A stretch of 64,000 bases of DNA, taken from Xanthobacter agilis (GTDB taxonomy: Bacteria; Pseudomonadota; Alphaproteobacteria; Rhizobiales; Xanthobacteraceae). The translations under genes were made by a program, and so were the position numbers. The notes under the pieces were generated by a model. The model saw nothing but the letters and a program-made list of their open reading frames with translations, was not told where the DNA came from and did not search any database. This document shows positions 27,942 through 37,110 of the stretch, in pieces. The stretch lies in the NCBI RefSeq assembly GCF_021730435.1, contig NZ_JABWGX010000009.1, forward strand, positions 98,795 through 162,794. The letters run 5' to 3'. Position 1 is the stretch's first letter. The number at the start of each line of letters is the position of its first letter.

Positions 27942-29462
27942 TCAGGTCGGTTGGGACACGGCGGCGTCGCCCGCCGGGGCGGCGTTGAGCTTCCAGGCGT
28001 CGGCATAGGGCGCCGTGCCGCGCTCGTGCGAGCGGAACAGCAGCATGTAGGTGAGCCCCACCCCCAGCACGACCGCCACCGTCAGCGGGGTCCCGTAGTT
28101 GACGTACCAGGCGGCATCGGGCGAGCGCGGCCACATCAGGTTGATGATGGCGCCCAAGCCATAGGCCAGGGCGGCGAGGTTCACCGGAAGGCCGAAGGCG
28201 CCGAGGCTGAACTTGCCGGTGGGCACCCAGCCGCGCGAGCGGGCGTGCAGCGCACCCAGCACCACCATCTGGAACGACAGGTAAATGCCGATCACGGCGA
28301 AGCCGATGATGGTGGTCAGCGCATCCTGGACGAACAGGCCGAGGCAGACGATGGCGGACGGGATCACCCCGGCCATCACCAGCGCCGCCGACGGCACATG
28401 GTGGCCCGTTGACAGGCGGGCAAGCACGCTGGAGCCGAAGATCATCTTGTCGCGGGCGTAGGCGAAGATGAGGCGGCTGACCGCCGCCTGCAGCGACAGC
28501 ACGCAGGAGATGAAGGAGACCATCACCACCACGATCACCGCCTTCGAGCCGATCGGGCCGAAGGAGGAGAGCAGGATTTCGCCGAGCGGATCGGTGACCT
28601 TGCCGGAGATGACGGCGCCGATGTCCGGCACCGCCAGGATCAGCGCGTAGCAGACGAACGCGGAGGCGCCGACGCCGATATAGATGGTCATGCGCATGGC
28701 CTTGGGGATGCGCCGGCCGGGATCGGGCGTTTCCTCCGCCACGTCGCCGCACGCCTCGAAGCCGTAGCAGGAGAACAGGCCCACCAGGGCGGCGGTGAGG
28801 AAAGCCGGCAGGTAGGAGCCGCCGCCCTCGACGCCGAGGGTGTCGAACACCACGCCCCACGGCTGCTCGCGGTGGAACATGAGCAGATAGACCCCCACCA
28901 CCAGGGCGCCGACCAATTCGCAGATGAAGCCGAACATGGCCACCCGCGCCAGCAGCTTGGTGCCCATGAGGTTGAGCGCCGTGGACGCGGCGACCAGCGC
29001 CAGGGCGATCAGGGTGGTGGCGGTGGGCGTCACCTCAAATCCCAGCAGCAGGGCGAGGAACGGGCCTGCCCCCACCGCCACGGCGGCGATGGTGGTGAAC
29101 AGCGCCCAGGCGTAGGTCCATCCCGCAAGCCAGGCCCAGCGCCGGCCGACCAAGCGGCGTGCCCAGGGATAGAGGCCGCCGGAGATGGGAAATTCGGACA
29201 CCACCTCACCGAAGATGAGCGCGACCAGGAACTGGCCGAAGCCGGCGATGAAATAGGCCCACAGCATGGGCGGTCCGCCGGCGGCAAGGCCGAACGCGAA
29301 CACCGAATAAACGCCCACCACCGGCGACAGATAGGTGAAGCCCAGGGCGAAATTCTCCCACAGCGACATGCTGCGGTCGAATTTCGATGTATAGCCCAGG
29401 GCTCGAAGTTGTTGCTCGTCTTCGGACAAGGTCGATGCAGCAGAGTTTGTTGCGTGACTCAC
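27942..29462 (-). CDS. APC-family amino acid/amine permease
   Basis: 506 aa from the GTG at 29462, with AGAGGGG 8-9 bases upstream; the frame opens to 29609. Twelve or so hydrophobic segments and the APC signature region near the N-terminus (FALGFTYLSPVVGVYSVFAF, then GEVVSEFPISGGLYPWARRL) fit amino acid-polyamine-organocation permeases of the GabP/PuuP/BAT1 group. It is the first gene of an operon with two amidotransferases, the PAS protein and the sigma-54 activator, and has its own sigma-54 promoter. It probably imports the amine or amino acid that this cluster degrades. Confidence 0.87.
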   Translation of the reverse strand: MSHATNSAASTLSEDEQQLRALGYTSKFDRSMSLWENFALGFTYLSPVVGVYSVFAFGLAAGGPPMLWAYFIAGFGQFLVALIFGEVVSEFPISGGLYPWARRLVGRRWAWLAGWTYAWALFTTIAAVAVGAGPFLALLLGFEVTPTATTLIALALVAASTALNLMGTKLLARVAMFGFICELVGALVVGVYLLMFHREQPWGVVFDTLGVEGGGSYLPAFLTAALVGLFSCYGFEACGDVAEETPDPGRRIPKAMRMTIYIGVGASAFVCYALILAVPDIGAVISGKVTDPLGEILLSSFGPIGSKAVIVVVMVSFISCVLSLQAAVSRLIFAYARDKMIFGSSVLARLSTGHHVPSAALVMAGVIPSAIVCLGLFVQDALTTIIGFAVIGIYLSFQMVVLGALHARSRGWVPTGKFSLGAFGLPVNLAALAYGLGAIINLMWPRSPDAAWYVNYGTPLTVAVVLGVGLTYMLLFRSHERGTAPYADAWKLNAAPAGDAAVSQPT

Positions 29463-29605
29463 GGTTGTTCCCCTCTTTGATTTTAACCGTTCCGTCCGGC
29501 GCGGTGAGCTGCGCCCACGCCCTGAAGCGGGAGTGGGGCGGCCGCCGTCGCCGTGGCCCGTCGTTGCGGAGCGTTGCCGCGCGACAGGGCCGAATGCTTG
29601 TGGGC

Positions 29606-29620
29606 GCAAGGTTTATGCCA
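29606..29620 (-). promoter_or_regulatory. Sigma-54 promoter for permease operon
   Basis: Minus strand TGGCAT-AAACC-TTGC, one mismatch from consensus with the GG and GC invariants intact, 144 bp upstream of the permease GTG. The TTGC would place transcription start near 29594, leaving a long leader. Confidence 0.8.
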
Positions 29621-29691
29621 GTGGAAAGTCCTTTTGTTTTTCAATATGAAAATGGAATACTTTTCATATCAGTGATGCGCGGATGCAGCGT

Positions 29692-29712
29692 TGCTGCGGC
29701 GTCGCCGCAGCA
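29692..29712. promoter_or_regulatory. Dyad between ALDH end and permease promoter
   Basis: TGCTGCGGC / GCCGCAGCA with a 3-base centre. The left part also reads as GCTGC-N6-GCCGC, one mismatch from the dyads near the other two sigma-54 promoters, about 73 bp above this -24 element. It lies 13 bp past the ALDH stop, so it could instead be that gene's transcription end. Confidence 0.5.
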
Positions 29713-29724
29713 CGGTCGCGATGG

Positions 29725-31245
29725 TCAGGCGAGGCTCATCCACACCGATTTGGTCTGGGTGTAGTGGGTCAGCGCCTCCAGGCATTTGTCGCGCCCGTTG
29801 CCGGAGCGCTTGAAGCCGCCCCATGGGGCGGTGGCGTCATAGTCGAAATAGGTGTTGATCCAGACCATGCCGGCGGCCACCTCGCGGGCGAAGCGGTGGG
29901 CCTTCCTGAGGTCCTGTGTCCAGATGGAGGCGGCGAGGCCAAAATCGGTGTCGTTGGCGACCGAGATGGCGTGCTCCAGGTTCTTCACCGGGATCACGGC
30001 CGTCACCGGGCCGAAGATTTCCTCGCGGGCGATGGTCATGGCATTGTCCACGCCCGTGAACAGGGTGGGCTCCACGTAGCAGCCGGCGTTGAGATCGCGC
30101 GGGATGCCGCCGCCGAACGCGAGGCTGGCGCCCTCCTGGCGGCCGCTCTCGATGAAGGAGAGCACCTTTTGCTGATGCCCCGCGTCCACCAGGGGCCCCA
30201 TGGTGGTGGCGGGATCGAGCGGGTCGCCCGGACAGAACAGGGCGCGGGTGGTTGCGGTGAACTTTTCAACGAAGGCGTCGTGGATCGCCTCTTCCACCAG
30301 CAGGCGGGAGCCGGCGGCGCAGACCTCGCCCTGGTTGGCGTAGCTGCCGATGACGGCGTTGCGCACGGCGGTGTCGAGATCGCAATCCGCGAGCACGATC
30401 TGCGGGGACTTGCCGCCGCATTCGAGCGTCACCTGCTTCAGGTTGGAACGGCCGGCATATTCCAGGATGAGCCCGCCGACGGCCCCGGAGCCGGTAAAGC
30501 CGATCTTGTCCACGTCGCCGTGGAGCGCCAGCGCCTGGCCCACCTCCTCGCCGAACCCGGTGATCACGTTGAACACCCCGTCCGGCCCCCCGGCTTCGCT
30601 GAACAGGCGCGCCAGCAGCAGGGCGGAGAGCGAGCTTTGCTCAGCCGGCTTCAGCACCACGCTGTTGCCGGTGGCCAGCGCCGGGCCGAGCTTCCAGCAC
30701 GCCATCATCAGCGGGTAGTTCCACGGCACGATGAGGCCCACCACGCCCAGGGGCTCGCGCAGGATGTAATGGAAGGCCTCCTGCGCCGTGTTGGTGACCG
30801 CACCCTCCATCTTGTCGATGGCCTCGGCGGCGAAGCGCAGGTTGGTGACGGCGCAGGGAATATCGAAGCCGGTGAGCGAGGACACCGGCTTGCCGATCTC
30901 CAGGGCGTCGAGCAGCGCGAATGCGCCGGCGTGGGCTTCGATGAGATCGGCGAAGCGCTGCAGCACCGCCATGCGCGCGCGTGGCGCCCGGCGCGACCAG
31001 GACCCGGACCGGAAGGCTCGGCGCGCGGCGGCAACGGCGACGTTCAGATCCGATTGCGAGCCCCGCGCGATCTCCGCCAGCGGCGCGCCGGTGGCGGGAT
31101 TGACGGTGGTGAAGGTGCGCCCGTCGGCGGCGGGCCGGAATGCGCCGTCGATGAACAGGCGCGTGTCCAACGAGAGGGTCTTGGCGCGGGCGTGCCAGTC
31201 CTCGGCGGACCATGTCGCGACGGGCTTGGGGGAAGAGGTGCTCAC
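29725..31245 (-). CDS. Aldehyde dehydrogenase (PuuC/omega-aminoaldehyde type)
   Basis: 506 aa from the GTG at 31245, preceded by AGGATGCC; the frame opens to 31455 but the first 70 codons are low-complexity. Complete NAD(P)+-dependent ALDH fold: PWNYPLMMACWKLGPALATG, GFTGSGAVGG, catalytic Glu in VTLECGGKSPQIV and catalytic Cys in NQGEVCAAGSRLLV. The overall pattern (FIDGAFRPAADGRTFTTVNP, FDYDATAPWGGFKRSGNGRD) matches gamma-glutamyl-gamma-aminobutyraldehyde and related aminoaldehyde dehydrogenases. It should oxidise an aminoaldehyde, free or gamma-glutamylated, to the acid. It follows the two synthetases after 252 bp and precedes the permease. Confidence 0.88.
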   Translation of the reverse strand: MSTSSPKPVATWSAEDWHARAKTLSLDTRLFIDGAFRPAADGRTFTTVNPATGAPLAEIARGSQSDLNVAVAAARRAFRSGSWSRRAPRARMAVLQRFADLIEAHAGAFALLDALEIGKPVSSLTGFDIPCAVTNLRFAAEAIDKMEGAVTNTAQEAFHYILREPLGVVGLIVPWNYPLMMACWKLGPALATGNSVVLKPAEQSSLSALLLARLFSEAGGPDGVFNVITGFGEEVGQALALHGDVDKIGFTGSGAVGGLILEYAGRSNLKQVTLECGGKSPQIVLADCDLDTAVRNAVIGSYANQGEVCAAGSRLLVEEAIHDAFVEKFTATTRALFCPGDPLDPATTMGPLVDAGHQQKVLSFIESGRQEGASLAFGGGIPRDLNAGCYVEPTLFTGVDNAMTIAREEIFGPVTAVIPVKNLEHAISVANDTDFGLAASIWTQDLRKAHRFAREVAAGMVWINTYFDYDATAPWGGFKRSGNGRDKCLEALTHYTQTKSVWMSLA

Positions 31246-31497
31246 GGGCGGGCATCCTGGCTTGGGGCGGGCGGAGGAGGGGGGAGGCCGCCCCGCGCGG
31301 GGCGTCCGGTCGCGGCCGGGAGCGGCGCCCGCTCGAACCAGCCGACGGGCGCCGCTCCAGCTGATCGAGATGGCGCGCGTGTCTCGCCGCGCCGGCATCC
31401 GCTTCGCGCGAAGACGCGTGGGAACGACATCCGCTCCAAGCGCTTGCGTTTCCACATGTTCTTCACGTGAACCGGACGCCGCTTCGCTTGAAAATCT

Positions 31498-32985
31498 CTA
31501 GGGGAAGTGATGCATGTAGCGGTTCAGATCCCAGTCGGTGACTTCCTTCAGGAACCGCCGCCAGTCGTCCCGCTTGAGCTTGTCGTAGAGCTCGTAGAGG
31601 CGGCCGGGCATGGCCTTCAGGATGAGATCGTCGGCCTTCAGGGCCTCCAGCGCCTCATGCAGGTCGAGGGGGATGGAGGGGATGGTCTCGGTGCCCGCCT
31701 TCATCACCTCCACCACGTTGCGGCTTTCCGGCGCGCCGGGGTCGATTTTGTTCTCGATGCCGTCGTCCATGGCCTTCAGCAGGGCGCTGCAGAACAGGTG
31801 CTGGTTCACCATGGCGTCCACGGCGCGGAACTCGAAGCGGTCCGGGGCCGAGATGCGGATGGAGCAGGAGCGGTTCTGCAGGCCCCAGTTGGCGCCGACC
31901 GGCGCCCACAGGCCAAGGTCGGCGAAGCGGCGGTAGGAGTTGACGGTGGTGGCCCCCAGCGCGGTGAGGGCGCCGATGTGTTTCAGCGCGCCCCCGAGCA
32001 CATGATGTCCCAGCTCGGTCGGCAGCCAGCCGCCTTCAGTGTTCTCGAACGCATTCACGCCGCCCTTGGTGTAGGTGAACACCTCGTCCATACCGGGCAG
32101 CTCGCCTTTCACCAGCGGCACCAGGCGCCGTTCGCCACCGGTCCAGACCGAGCAATTGTGATGGCAGCCGTTGGCGGGCACGCCCATCATGGGCTTGGCC
32201 ATGAAGCAGGCGACAAGTCCGTGCTGGCGCGCCACCTCGGCGCAGATCTGCCGGTAGGTGGTGAGGCGGTCACAGGTGGCGAGTGCGTCGTCGAACGCGA
32301 AGTTGAGCTCCAAAAGGCCGGGCGCGTCCTCGACGTCCCCCTGGATCATGTCGAGGCCCATGGCCTGGGCGTATTCGTACACCTGCATCCACACCGGGCG
32401 GACCGACTCGAACTGGTCGATGTGGTAGGCGCTGGCCTTGGTGATGCCCTCATAGGGGCGCTTGGCATCGCCGGTGGGGCGCAGCCACAGCATTTCCGGT
32501 TCCATGCCCACGCGCAGGTGCAGGCCGTCGTGCTTCAGGCGGAACTCGCGGTCGAAGCGCTTCAGGTTGCCGCGGGTGTCGCATTCGTAATAAGCCCCAG
32601 GGGTCTTGGGGTCCTCGAGGCCGTAGAACAGGGTGCAGAACACCCGCGCCACTTTCTTCTCCCAGGGGAGCTGGCAGAAGGTCTCCGGGTCGGGCAGGGC
32701 GAGGCACTCCCCGTCATTGGCGGAGAAGCCGATGAGGGTGCCGGTGATGTCCACCGTGAGGTCGGCCACCCCGCCGATCCAGGTCTGGATGCCCTTTTTC
32801 GCATTCTGTTCCCAGTGCCGGGCCGGCACCGCCTTGCCCAGCACCCGGCCGGTGATGGTGACATATTGGTAGTAGATGTATTCGACGCCGAGGCGATCGA
32901 TCTTTTCGCGCACGCGGGCGACCCGCTCCTGTCGCAACGGGTCGGAGATTTCCCGAAAGACGTCGGTTTCCTGAAAGTGTTTCAC
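31498..32985 (-). CDS. Glutamine-synthetase-family ligase 1 (gamma-glutamylation type)
   Basis: 495 aa from a GTG at 32985. Glutamine-synthetase catalytic fold with altered signatures: GMEPEMLWL for the metal-binding Glu pair, GVPANGCHHNCSVW for the glutamate-binding His loop, NRSCSIRI for the ATP/phosphate arginines, and FEFRAVDAMVNQHLFCS where true GS has the PD..NPY motif. Long N-terminal beta-grasp (EYIYYQYVTITGRVLGKAV). The style resembles GS-like enzymes in aniline (TdnQ), isopropylamine and cyclic-amine clusters, which ligate glutamate to an amine. I infer gamma-glutamylation of the pathway amine, not ammonia assimilation. It is 51 bp downstream of ligase 2. Confidence 0.82.
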   Translation of the reverse strand: MKHFQETDVFREISDPLRQERVARVREKIDRLGVEYIYYQYVTITGRVLGKAVPARHWEQNAKKGIQTWIGGVADLTVDITGTLIGFSANDGECLALPDPETFCQLPWEKKVARVFCTLFYGLEDPKTPGAYYECDTRGNLKRFDREFRLKHDGLHLRVGMEPEMLWLRPTGDAKRPYEGITKASAYHIDQFESVRPVWMQVYEYAQAMGLDMIQGDVEDAPGLLELNFAFDDALATCDRLTTYRQICAEVARQHGLVACFMAKPMMGVPANGCHHNCSVWTGGERRLVPLVKGELPGMDEVFTYTKGGVNAFENTEGGWLPTELGHHVLGGALKHIGALTALGATTVNSYRRFADLGLWAPVGANWGLQNRSCSIRISAPDRFEFRAVDAMVNQHLFCSALLKAMDDGIENKIDPGAPESRNVVEVMKAGTETIPSIPLDLHEALEALKADDLILKAMPGRLYELYDKLKRDDWRRFLKEVTDWDLNRYMHHFP

Positions 32986-33036
32986 GGTTCTTGACCCTCT
33001 GGTTATTTGGCTTTTTTTTGGTTTTTGCGGCGGCCA

Positions 33037-34356
33037 TCAGCCTTCCAGGTAGCGCTCCACCTCCTGGGCGCTTACCGCGCGGGCGAGGCTTGCGTCTTCC
33101 ACGGCGCAAATCTTCGCGAAATGCTCCACGAACCGGGTGCCGAACAGGCGCTTGGCATGGGCGCTGGCGGCGAGCCGCTCAGAGGCATCGCCGAGGTTGC
33201 GCGGCAGGCGAAGGGCGCCTTCCGGAATGTCGTCCGGCCCGTTGTCGGGGCTTGCCGGCGGGGGTTCGAGCTTGTCTTCGATGCCGTCGAGGCCGGAGCC
33301 CAGCATCAGGGCAAGGGCGAGATAGGGGTTGCAATCGGTGCCCGGCAGGCGGAACTCCAGCCGCGCGCTCGCTTCGGCGGAGGGCACCGAGCGCACCGCG
33401 GTGGTGAAGGTGAACTCGGCCCAGCTCACCGACTTCGGAGCCCACGAGCCGGGCGCGAAGCGGCGATAGGCATTCACGGTATGGGCACACAGGGCGAAGG
33501 CGTCCGGCACGGTGCGCGTCATGCCGCCGATGAAGGCGCGGGCGGCGGCGTTGGTGGTCGCGGCGGGGTCCGCGAACAGGTTGCGGCCGCTGGCCTTGTC
33601 CCAGAGCGAAAGGTGGATGTGGCCACCGATGCCGGGGTATCCGGCGCCCAGATACGGCATGAAGCTGGCGGTCTTGCGATGGCGCCGCGCATGGGCGCGG
33701 GTGGCGAGGCGGAAGAAGGCGGCGTCGTCGGCGGCCTTCAGGGGCTCCACCGCCCCCAACGTGGCCTCGAAGCAGCCGGGGCCGAGTTCTCCCCCCACCG
33801 AGAACAGCGCGATGTCGGTGGCGCGCAGGGTGGCCTCCAGGCCGGCGACAAAATCGCCGTGATTGGCGGCGGTCTGGCCGGACCAGCATTTGTTATCCGG
33901 CGCGAACGAGCGCAGCTCGGCGAAGCGCGTCGCGCGCAAGCTGTCCGCCGTCTCCTCCAGCACCAGGAACTCGAATTCGAAGGCGGCCCGCACCTCGAGC
34001 CCGAGCGCCGCCGCGCGCTCGACCTGGGCTCGCAGCACGGCCCGAGGCATCAGGGCCTTGGAAGGGCCGGACAGCTCCATGATGATGGCAGCGGCGCGCG
34101 GCTCGAACGGGTAGCGGCGCAGGGAGGCGGTGTCGACGGACACATCCTCGGTGAGATAGGGGCCGGCGCCGAACAGGGCGTCGGCGGAATCCCACAGCGC
34201 GATCACGTTGGCGAAGCGCGGCTCCCGGGCCCAGGCCAGGAAGGAATCGCGGGGCAGGCGCCGTTCACGAAAGACGCCGGAATGGTCGAACTGGCCGACA
34301 TGGATCGTGTCGATCCCGTCCTCGTCCAGTTTCAGGGCAAGCTTCTCCGGTCCCAT
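33037..34356 (-). CDS. Glutamine-synthetase-family ligase 2 (PuuA-like)
   Basis: 439 aa, ATG at 34356. More canonical than its neighbour: AFEFEFLVLEE metal Glu pair, GYPGIGGHIHLSLWDKASG with the glutamate-site His, and ARLEFRLPGTDCNPYLALAL near the C-terminus. The size and weakly conserved N-terminus fit PuuA-type gamma-glutamylpolyamine synthetases. It ligates glutamate to an amine using ATP in the cytoplasm. It is in the same operon as ligase 1 but only distantly related to it, so the two probably act on different amines or form a hetero-oligomer. Confidence 0.84.
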   Translation of the reverse strand: MGPEKLALKLDEDGIDTIHVGQFDHSGVFRERRLPRDSFLAWAREPRFANVIALWDSADALFGAGPYLTEDVSVDTASLRRYPFEPRAAAIIMELSGPSKALMPRAVLRAQVERAAALGLEVRAAFEFEFLVLEETADSLRATRFAELRSFAPDNKCWSGQTAANHGDFVAGLEATLRATDIALFSVGGELGPGCFEATLGAVEPLKAADDAAFFRLATRAHARRHRKTASFMPYLGAGYPGIGGHIHLSLWDKASGRNLFADPAATTNAAARAFIGGMTRTVPDAFALCAHTVNAYRRFAPGSWAPKSVSWAEFTFTTAVRSVPSAEASARLEFRLPGTDCNPYLALALMLGSGLDGIEDKLEPPPASPDNGPDDIPEGALRLPRNLGDASERLAASAHAKRLFGTRFVEHFAKICAVEDASLARAVSAQEVERYLEG

Positions 34357-34413
34357 GAGGATCTCCCACTGGGTTAAAGGCTGTGTCGGAAGGGCGGCGC
34401 GCGGCCGCCCGCA

Positions 34414-35628
34414 TCAGGCGTCGAGAAAGGCGCGGTGGCGCAGGGCGCGGCCCGGCGGCAGGGCGATGGCGAGCACGGCCACCGGCCGCCCGGCGCGCCG
34501 GTATCCGATCGCCACGCCGCGTTCGATGGTCTGCGGCGTGTCGAGCGCGCCTTCCAGCACCTCGATCCCGTCGGCGATGGCCGGCAGGCCGAACGACTGG
34601 ATGCGCAGGCCGTGCTGGTCGCTCCAGAACGAGGGCAGGGGCCGGAACTCCGCCTCGGGCGGGGGCGCGCCGTTCAGGGTGGCCACCACCGTTTCGGCGG
34701 CCCGGCGGGCGGTCTGGCCCGGCACGCACCAATGCTCCACCCGGCGCGGCTCGGCGTCATAGAGCGGATTGGGGAAGCGGGCGACGTCGCCGATGCCGTA
34801 GAGGTCGCCGCGGCCTTCCACCCGCATGTGGTTGTCGCACAGGAGGCCGTTGGAAAGGTCGAGGCCCTGGCCCCGCAGCCAATCCACATTGGCAGAAGAG
34901 CCGATGGCCTCCACCAGCACATCCGCTTCCAGCTCGGTGCCATCGCTGAGCCTGACCCCCTTCAGCGTGCCGCTTCTGTCGCAGATGAGTTCCAAGACGC
35001 CCACCTTGGTGCGGAAGCGCACGCCGCGGGCGGTGTGCAGGCGCTGCAGGGCGGCGCCCACCTCGGCGCCGATGGCGCGGGCCATGGGCGCGCCTTGCGG
35101 TTCCACCACCGTCACGGAGCAGCCGAGCTTGGCTGCGGTGGCGGCAGCCTCGCAGCCGATGAAGCCGGCGCCAACCACCACCACGGCGTGCTCCGGCCGG
35201 AGCGCCTGGCGGAGCGCCGCCGCATCCTCCAGCGTCCGCAGGACGAAGCGTTGCCGGTCGCCGCCGGGGAACGGCAGGCGGCGGGGCGTGAGGCCGGTCG
35301 CCACCATCAGCGCGTCATAGGGCAGCGTGCTGCCATCCGAGAGGTGGACCAGGCGCGTGCCGAGATCGGCGGCGACGGCGGGGGTGCCGAGGCGCCAGTG
35401 TGCGGCGGCGACCTCTGGCTTCAGGCGGAAGGCGGTCTTGGCGAAGGCATCGGGGATGTCGCCAAGGTCTTCCAGCAGCTCCTTGGAGAGCGGCGGACGG
35501 TTGTAGGGCGGGTGCCGTTCGGCACCGACGATGGTCACCTGGCCGGGGGCGAGGCCAAGGCTGGTGAGCGCTTCGGCGGCCCGAAGGCCGCCCAGGGATG
35601 CCCCCACGACGACGACGCGCGGAGCCAT
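34414..35628 (-). CDS. FAD-dependent ferredoxin reductase
   Basis: 404 aa. Rossmann FAD motif at the N-terminus (RVVVVGASLGGLRAAEALTS), NAD(P)-binding motif VVVVGAGFIGCEAAATAAKL near the middle, the ATG-rich CCC-type strand (LMVATGLTPR), and GDVARFPN for FAD. This is the oxygenase-coupled ferredoxin reductase family (rubredoxin/putidaredoxin-reductase type). It passes electrons from NAD(P)H to the ferredoxin encoded 3 bp upstream and then to the P450. Together they form a three-component class I P450 system. Confidence 0.92.
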   Translation of the reverse strand: MAPRVVVVGASLGGLRAAEALTSLGLAPGQVTIVGAERHPPYNRPPLSKELLEDLGDIPDAFAKTAFRLKPEVAAAHWRLGTPAVAADLGTRLVHLSDGSTLPYDALMVATGLTPRRLPFPGGDRQRFVLRTLEDAAALRQALRPEHAVVVVGAGFIGCEAAATAAKLGCSVTVVEPQGAPMARAIGAEVGAALQRLHTARGVRFRTKVGVLELICDRSGTLKGVRLSDGTELEADVLVEAIGSSANVDWLRGQGLDLSNGLLCDNHMRVEGRGDLYGIGDVARFPNPLYDAEPRRVEHWCVPGQTARRAAETVVATLNGAPPPEAEFRPLPSFWSDQHGLRIQSFGLPAIADGIEVLEGALDTPQTIERGVAIGYRRAGRPVAVLAIALPPGRALRHRAFLDA

Positions 35629-35631
35629 GCC

Positions 35632-35820
35632 TCAGCCCTCAAGGGTGATGGCTTGCTCCGGGCATACGTCGGCGGCATCCTCCGCCTGCTGGCGGAGGCT
35701 GTCGTCGATCGTCTCGACCCACTTGAGGCTTCCGTCCTCGGCGAACGAGAAAAGGTCCGGCGCCGCGATGACGCACTGGCCATGGTATTGGCACTTCTTC
35801 ATATCCACGCACATGCGCAT
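35632..35820 (-). CDS. [3Fe-4S]-type P450 ferredoxin
   Basis: 62 aa. Single-cluster ferredoxin with C-x5-C (KKCQYHGQC) followed much later by DVCP; the position between the first two cysteines lacks the usual extra Cys, so a [3Fe-4S] cluster is expected. Small ferredoxins of this kind serve bacterial P450s (for example in cyclic-amine and terpene systems). A good GAGGGG lies upstream; 42 bp follow the P450 stop and 3 bp precede the reductase start. Role: one-electron carrier from reductase to P450. Confidence 0.92.
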   Translation of the reverse strand: MRMCVDMKKCQYHGQCVIAAPDLFSFAEDGSLKWVETIDDSLRQQAEDAADVCPEQAITLEG

Positions 35821-35862
35821 GGCACTTCCCCTCAGCTTCTGGATGGCAGGCTTGTTCTTGAT

Positions 35863-37077
35863 TCAGACTTCGGGGTCGAAGGCGATCGGCAGGCTGATCG
35901 CCCCGGTATTGCCGCTGTCGGGCAGCCATTTCGGCTCGCCGCCGAGGCGCATGTTCTTCAGCCGCCGGGCAAGGATGGCGAGGGCCTCGGTCATGTCGCC
36001 GCGGGCGATGAAGTGGCCGAGGCAGTGATGGGCGCCGCCGCCGAAGCCGAAGTGGGGCTTGCGTTCGGCGGTAATGTCGAAGCCGGCGTCGGGGAACGCG
36101 CGCGGGTCGGAGCAGGCCGCCTGGCTGAACAGGTGCAGCGTGGTGCCCTTGGCGATGTCGATGCCTTCATAGCTGAAGTCGGTGACCGCCTCGCGCGTGA
36201 CCCAGGTGATGGTGGGACGCACCCGCATCACCTCCTCCACCGCCGCGCGGCCAAGCTCCGGCTGCGCCGCCAGCAACGCCCACTGGGCCGGGTGCTGGAG
36301 GAACATGTCGATGGCGAGGCCAAGCTGATTGCGGGTGGTGTCGATGCCGCCGAAGATGGCGAGCACCACCATGTCGACCATCTCCTGGTCGGATAAGGCC
36401 TGCTGGTCCTCCTGATTGGTCTTGATGAGCAGACTGAGGAAATCGGTGCCGAGATCGCGGGCGCGGCGATCGGCAATGAGGTTGGCCGCATAGTCGAACA
36501 GCTTCTGGGTGGCGGCGTCGATGCGTGGAATGTCCTGCTTGAAGGTCACGCCGAGGGCGAGGCCCATGTCGGCGGCGATATCGGCAAGTTCGCGCCACAC
36601 CTCATGGGGCAGGCCGAGCAGCGTGCAGATGACGCGCGTGGCATAGGGCTCGGCGAAATCCGCCATGAATTCGCAGGAATCCTTCTTGGCGAAGGTGTCG
36701 ATGAGCTCATTGGCGAGGACGGCGAAGGCCGGCTGGAGGCTGGTGACCAGCTTCGGCGAGAAGGCCGGATTGGCGAGGCGCCGCAGCCGGGCATGGTCGG
36801 AGCCCTCCTGGCTCAGGAGCATGCGGCTCCACCAATCGGCGAACTTGCCGGTGGCGTCATTCATGGCCGGCCAAGCGTAACTGCCCTGGCGCAGGCGGGG
36901 GTCGCGCATCAGCTTCTGCACTTCGTCATAGCGCAGCACCGCGATGCCGTAGGGCGTGCGGGCGCACCAGCTCTGCTCGCGCGCGTCCGCAACTTCCGGG
37001 GACCGAATGGAAAAGGCCGGATCCTTCACATCGAGAAATGGAAGGTCTTCGACCCGCGTTGCCAAAGTCATCGTCAT
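35863..37077 (-). CDS. Cytochrome P450 monooxygenase
   Basis: 404 aa, typical soluble bacterial P450. I-helix oxygen-activation motif GGIDTT (~243-248), K-helix E-VMR (~282-285) and the haem loop FGFGGGAHHCLG with the proximal Cys at ~352. ATG at 37077 follows GGAGCGGGAT. First gene of a run with its ferredoxin, reductase and two GS-like ligases, behind a sigma-54 promoter. Bacterial P450s associated with GS-like genes are known for opening secondary and cyclic amines such as morpholine, piperidine and pyrrolidine; a similar substrate is an inference here. The CYP subfamily cannot be assigned without comparison. Confidence 0.95.
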   Translation of the reverse strand: MTMTLATRVEDLPFLDVKDPAFSIRSPEVADAREQSWCARTPYGIAVLRYDEVQKLMRDPRLRQGSYAWPAMNDATGKFADWWSRMLLSQEGSDHARLRRLANPAFSPKLVTSLQPAFAVLANELIDTFAKKDSCEFMADFAEPYATRVICTLLGLPHEVWRELADIAADMGLALGVTFKQDIPRIDAATQKLFDYAANLIADRRARDLGTDFLSLLIKTNQEDQQALSDQEMVDMVVLAIFGGIDTTRNQLGLAIDMFLQHPAQWALLAAQPELGRAAVEEVMRVRPTITWVTREAVTDFSYEGIDIAKGTTLHLFSQAACSDPRAFPDAGFDITAERKPHFGFGGGAHHCLGHFIARGDMTEALAILARRLKNMRLGGEPKWLPDSGNTGAISLPIAFDPEV

Positions 37078-37110
37078 ATCCCGCTCCGTCTTCTTGTTGA
37101 TGAGGGAATG

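Noticed and set aside
29683..31470. 595-codon plus-strand open frame over the aldehyde dehydrogenase
   Set aside because: The minus strand has complete ALDH catalytic motifs; the plus frame has none.
31498..37077. Classical aniline degradation locus
   Set aside because: GS-like and amidotransferase genes resemble TdnQ/TdnT, but the Rieske dioxygenase subunits of that pathway are missing; a P450 takes their place.
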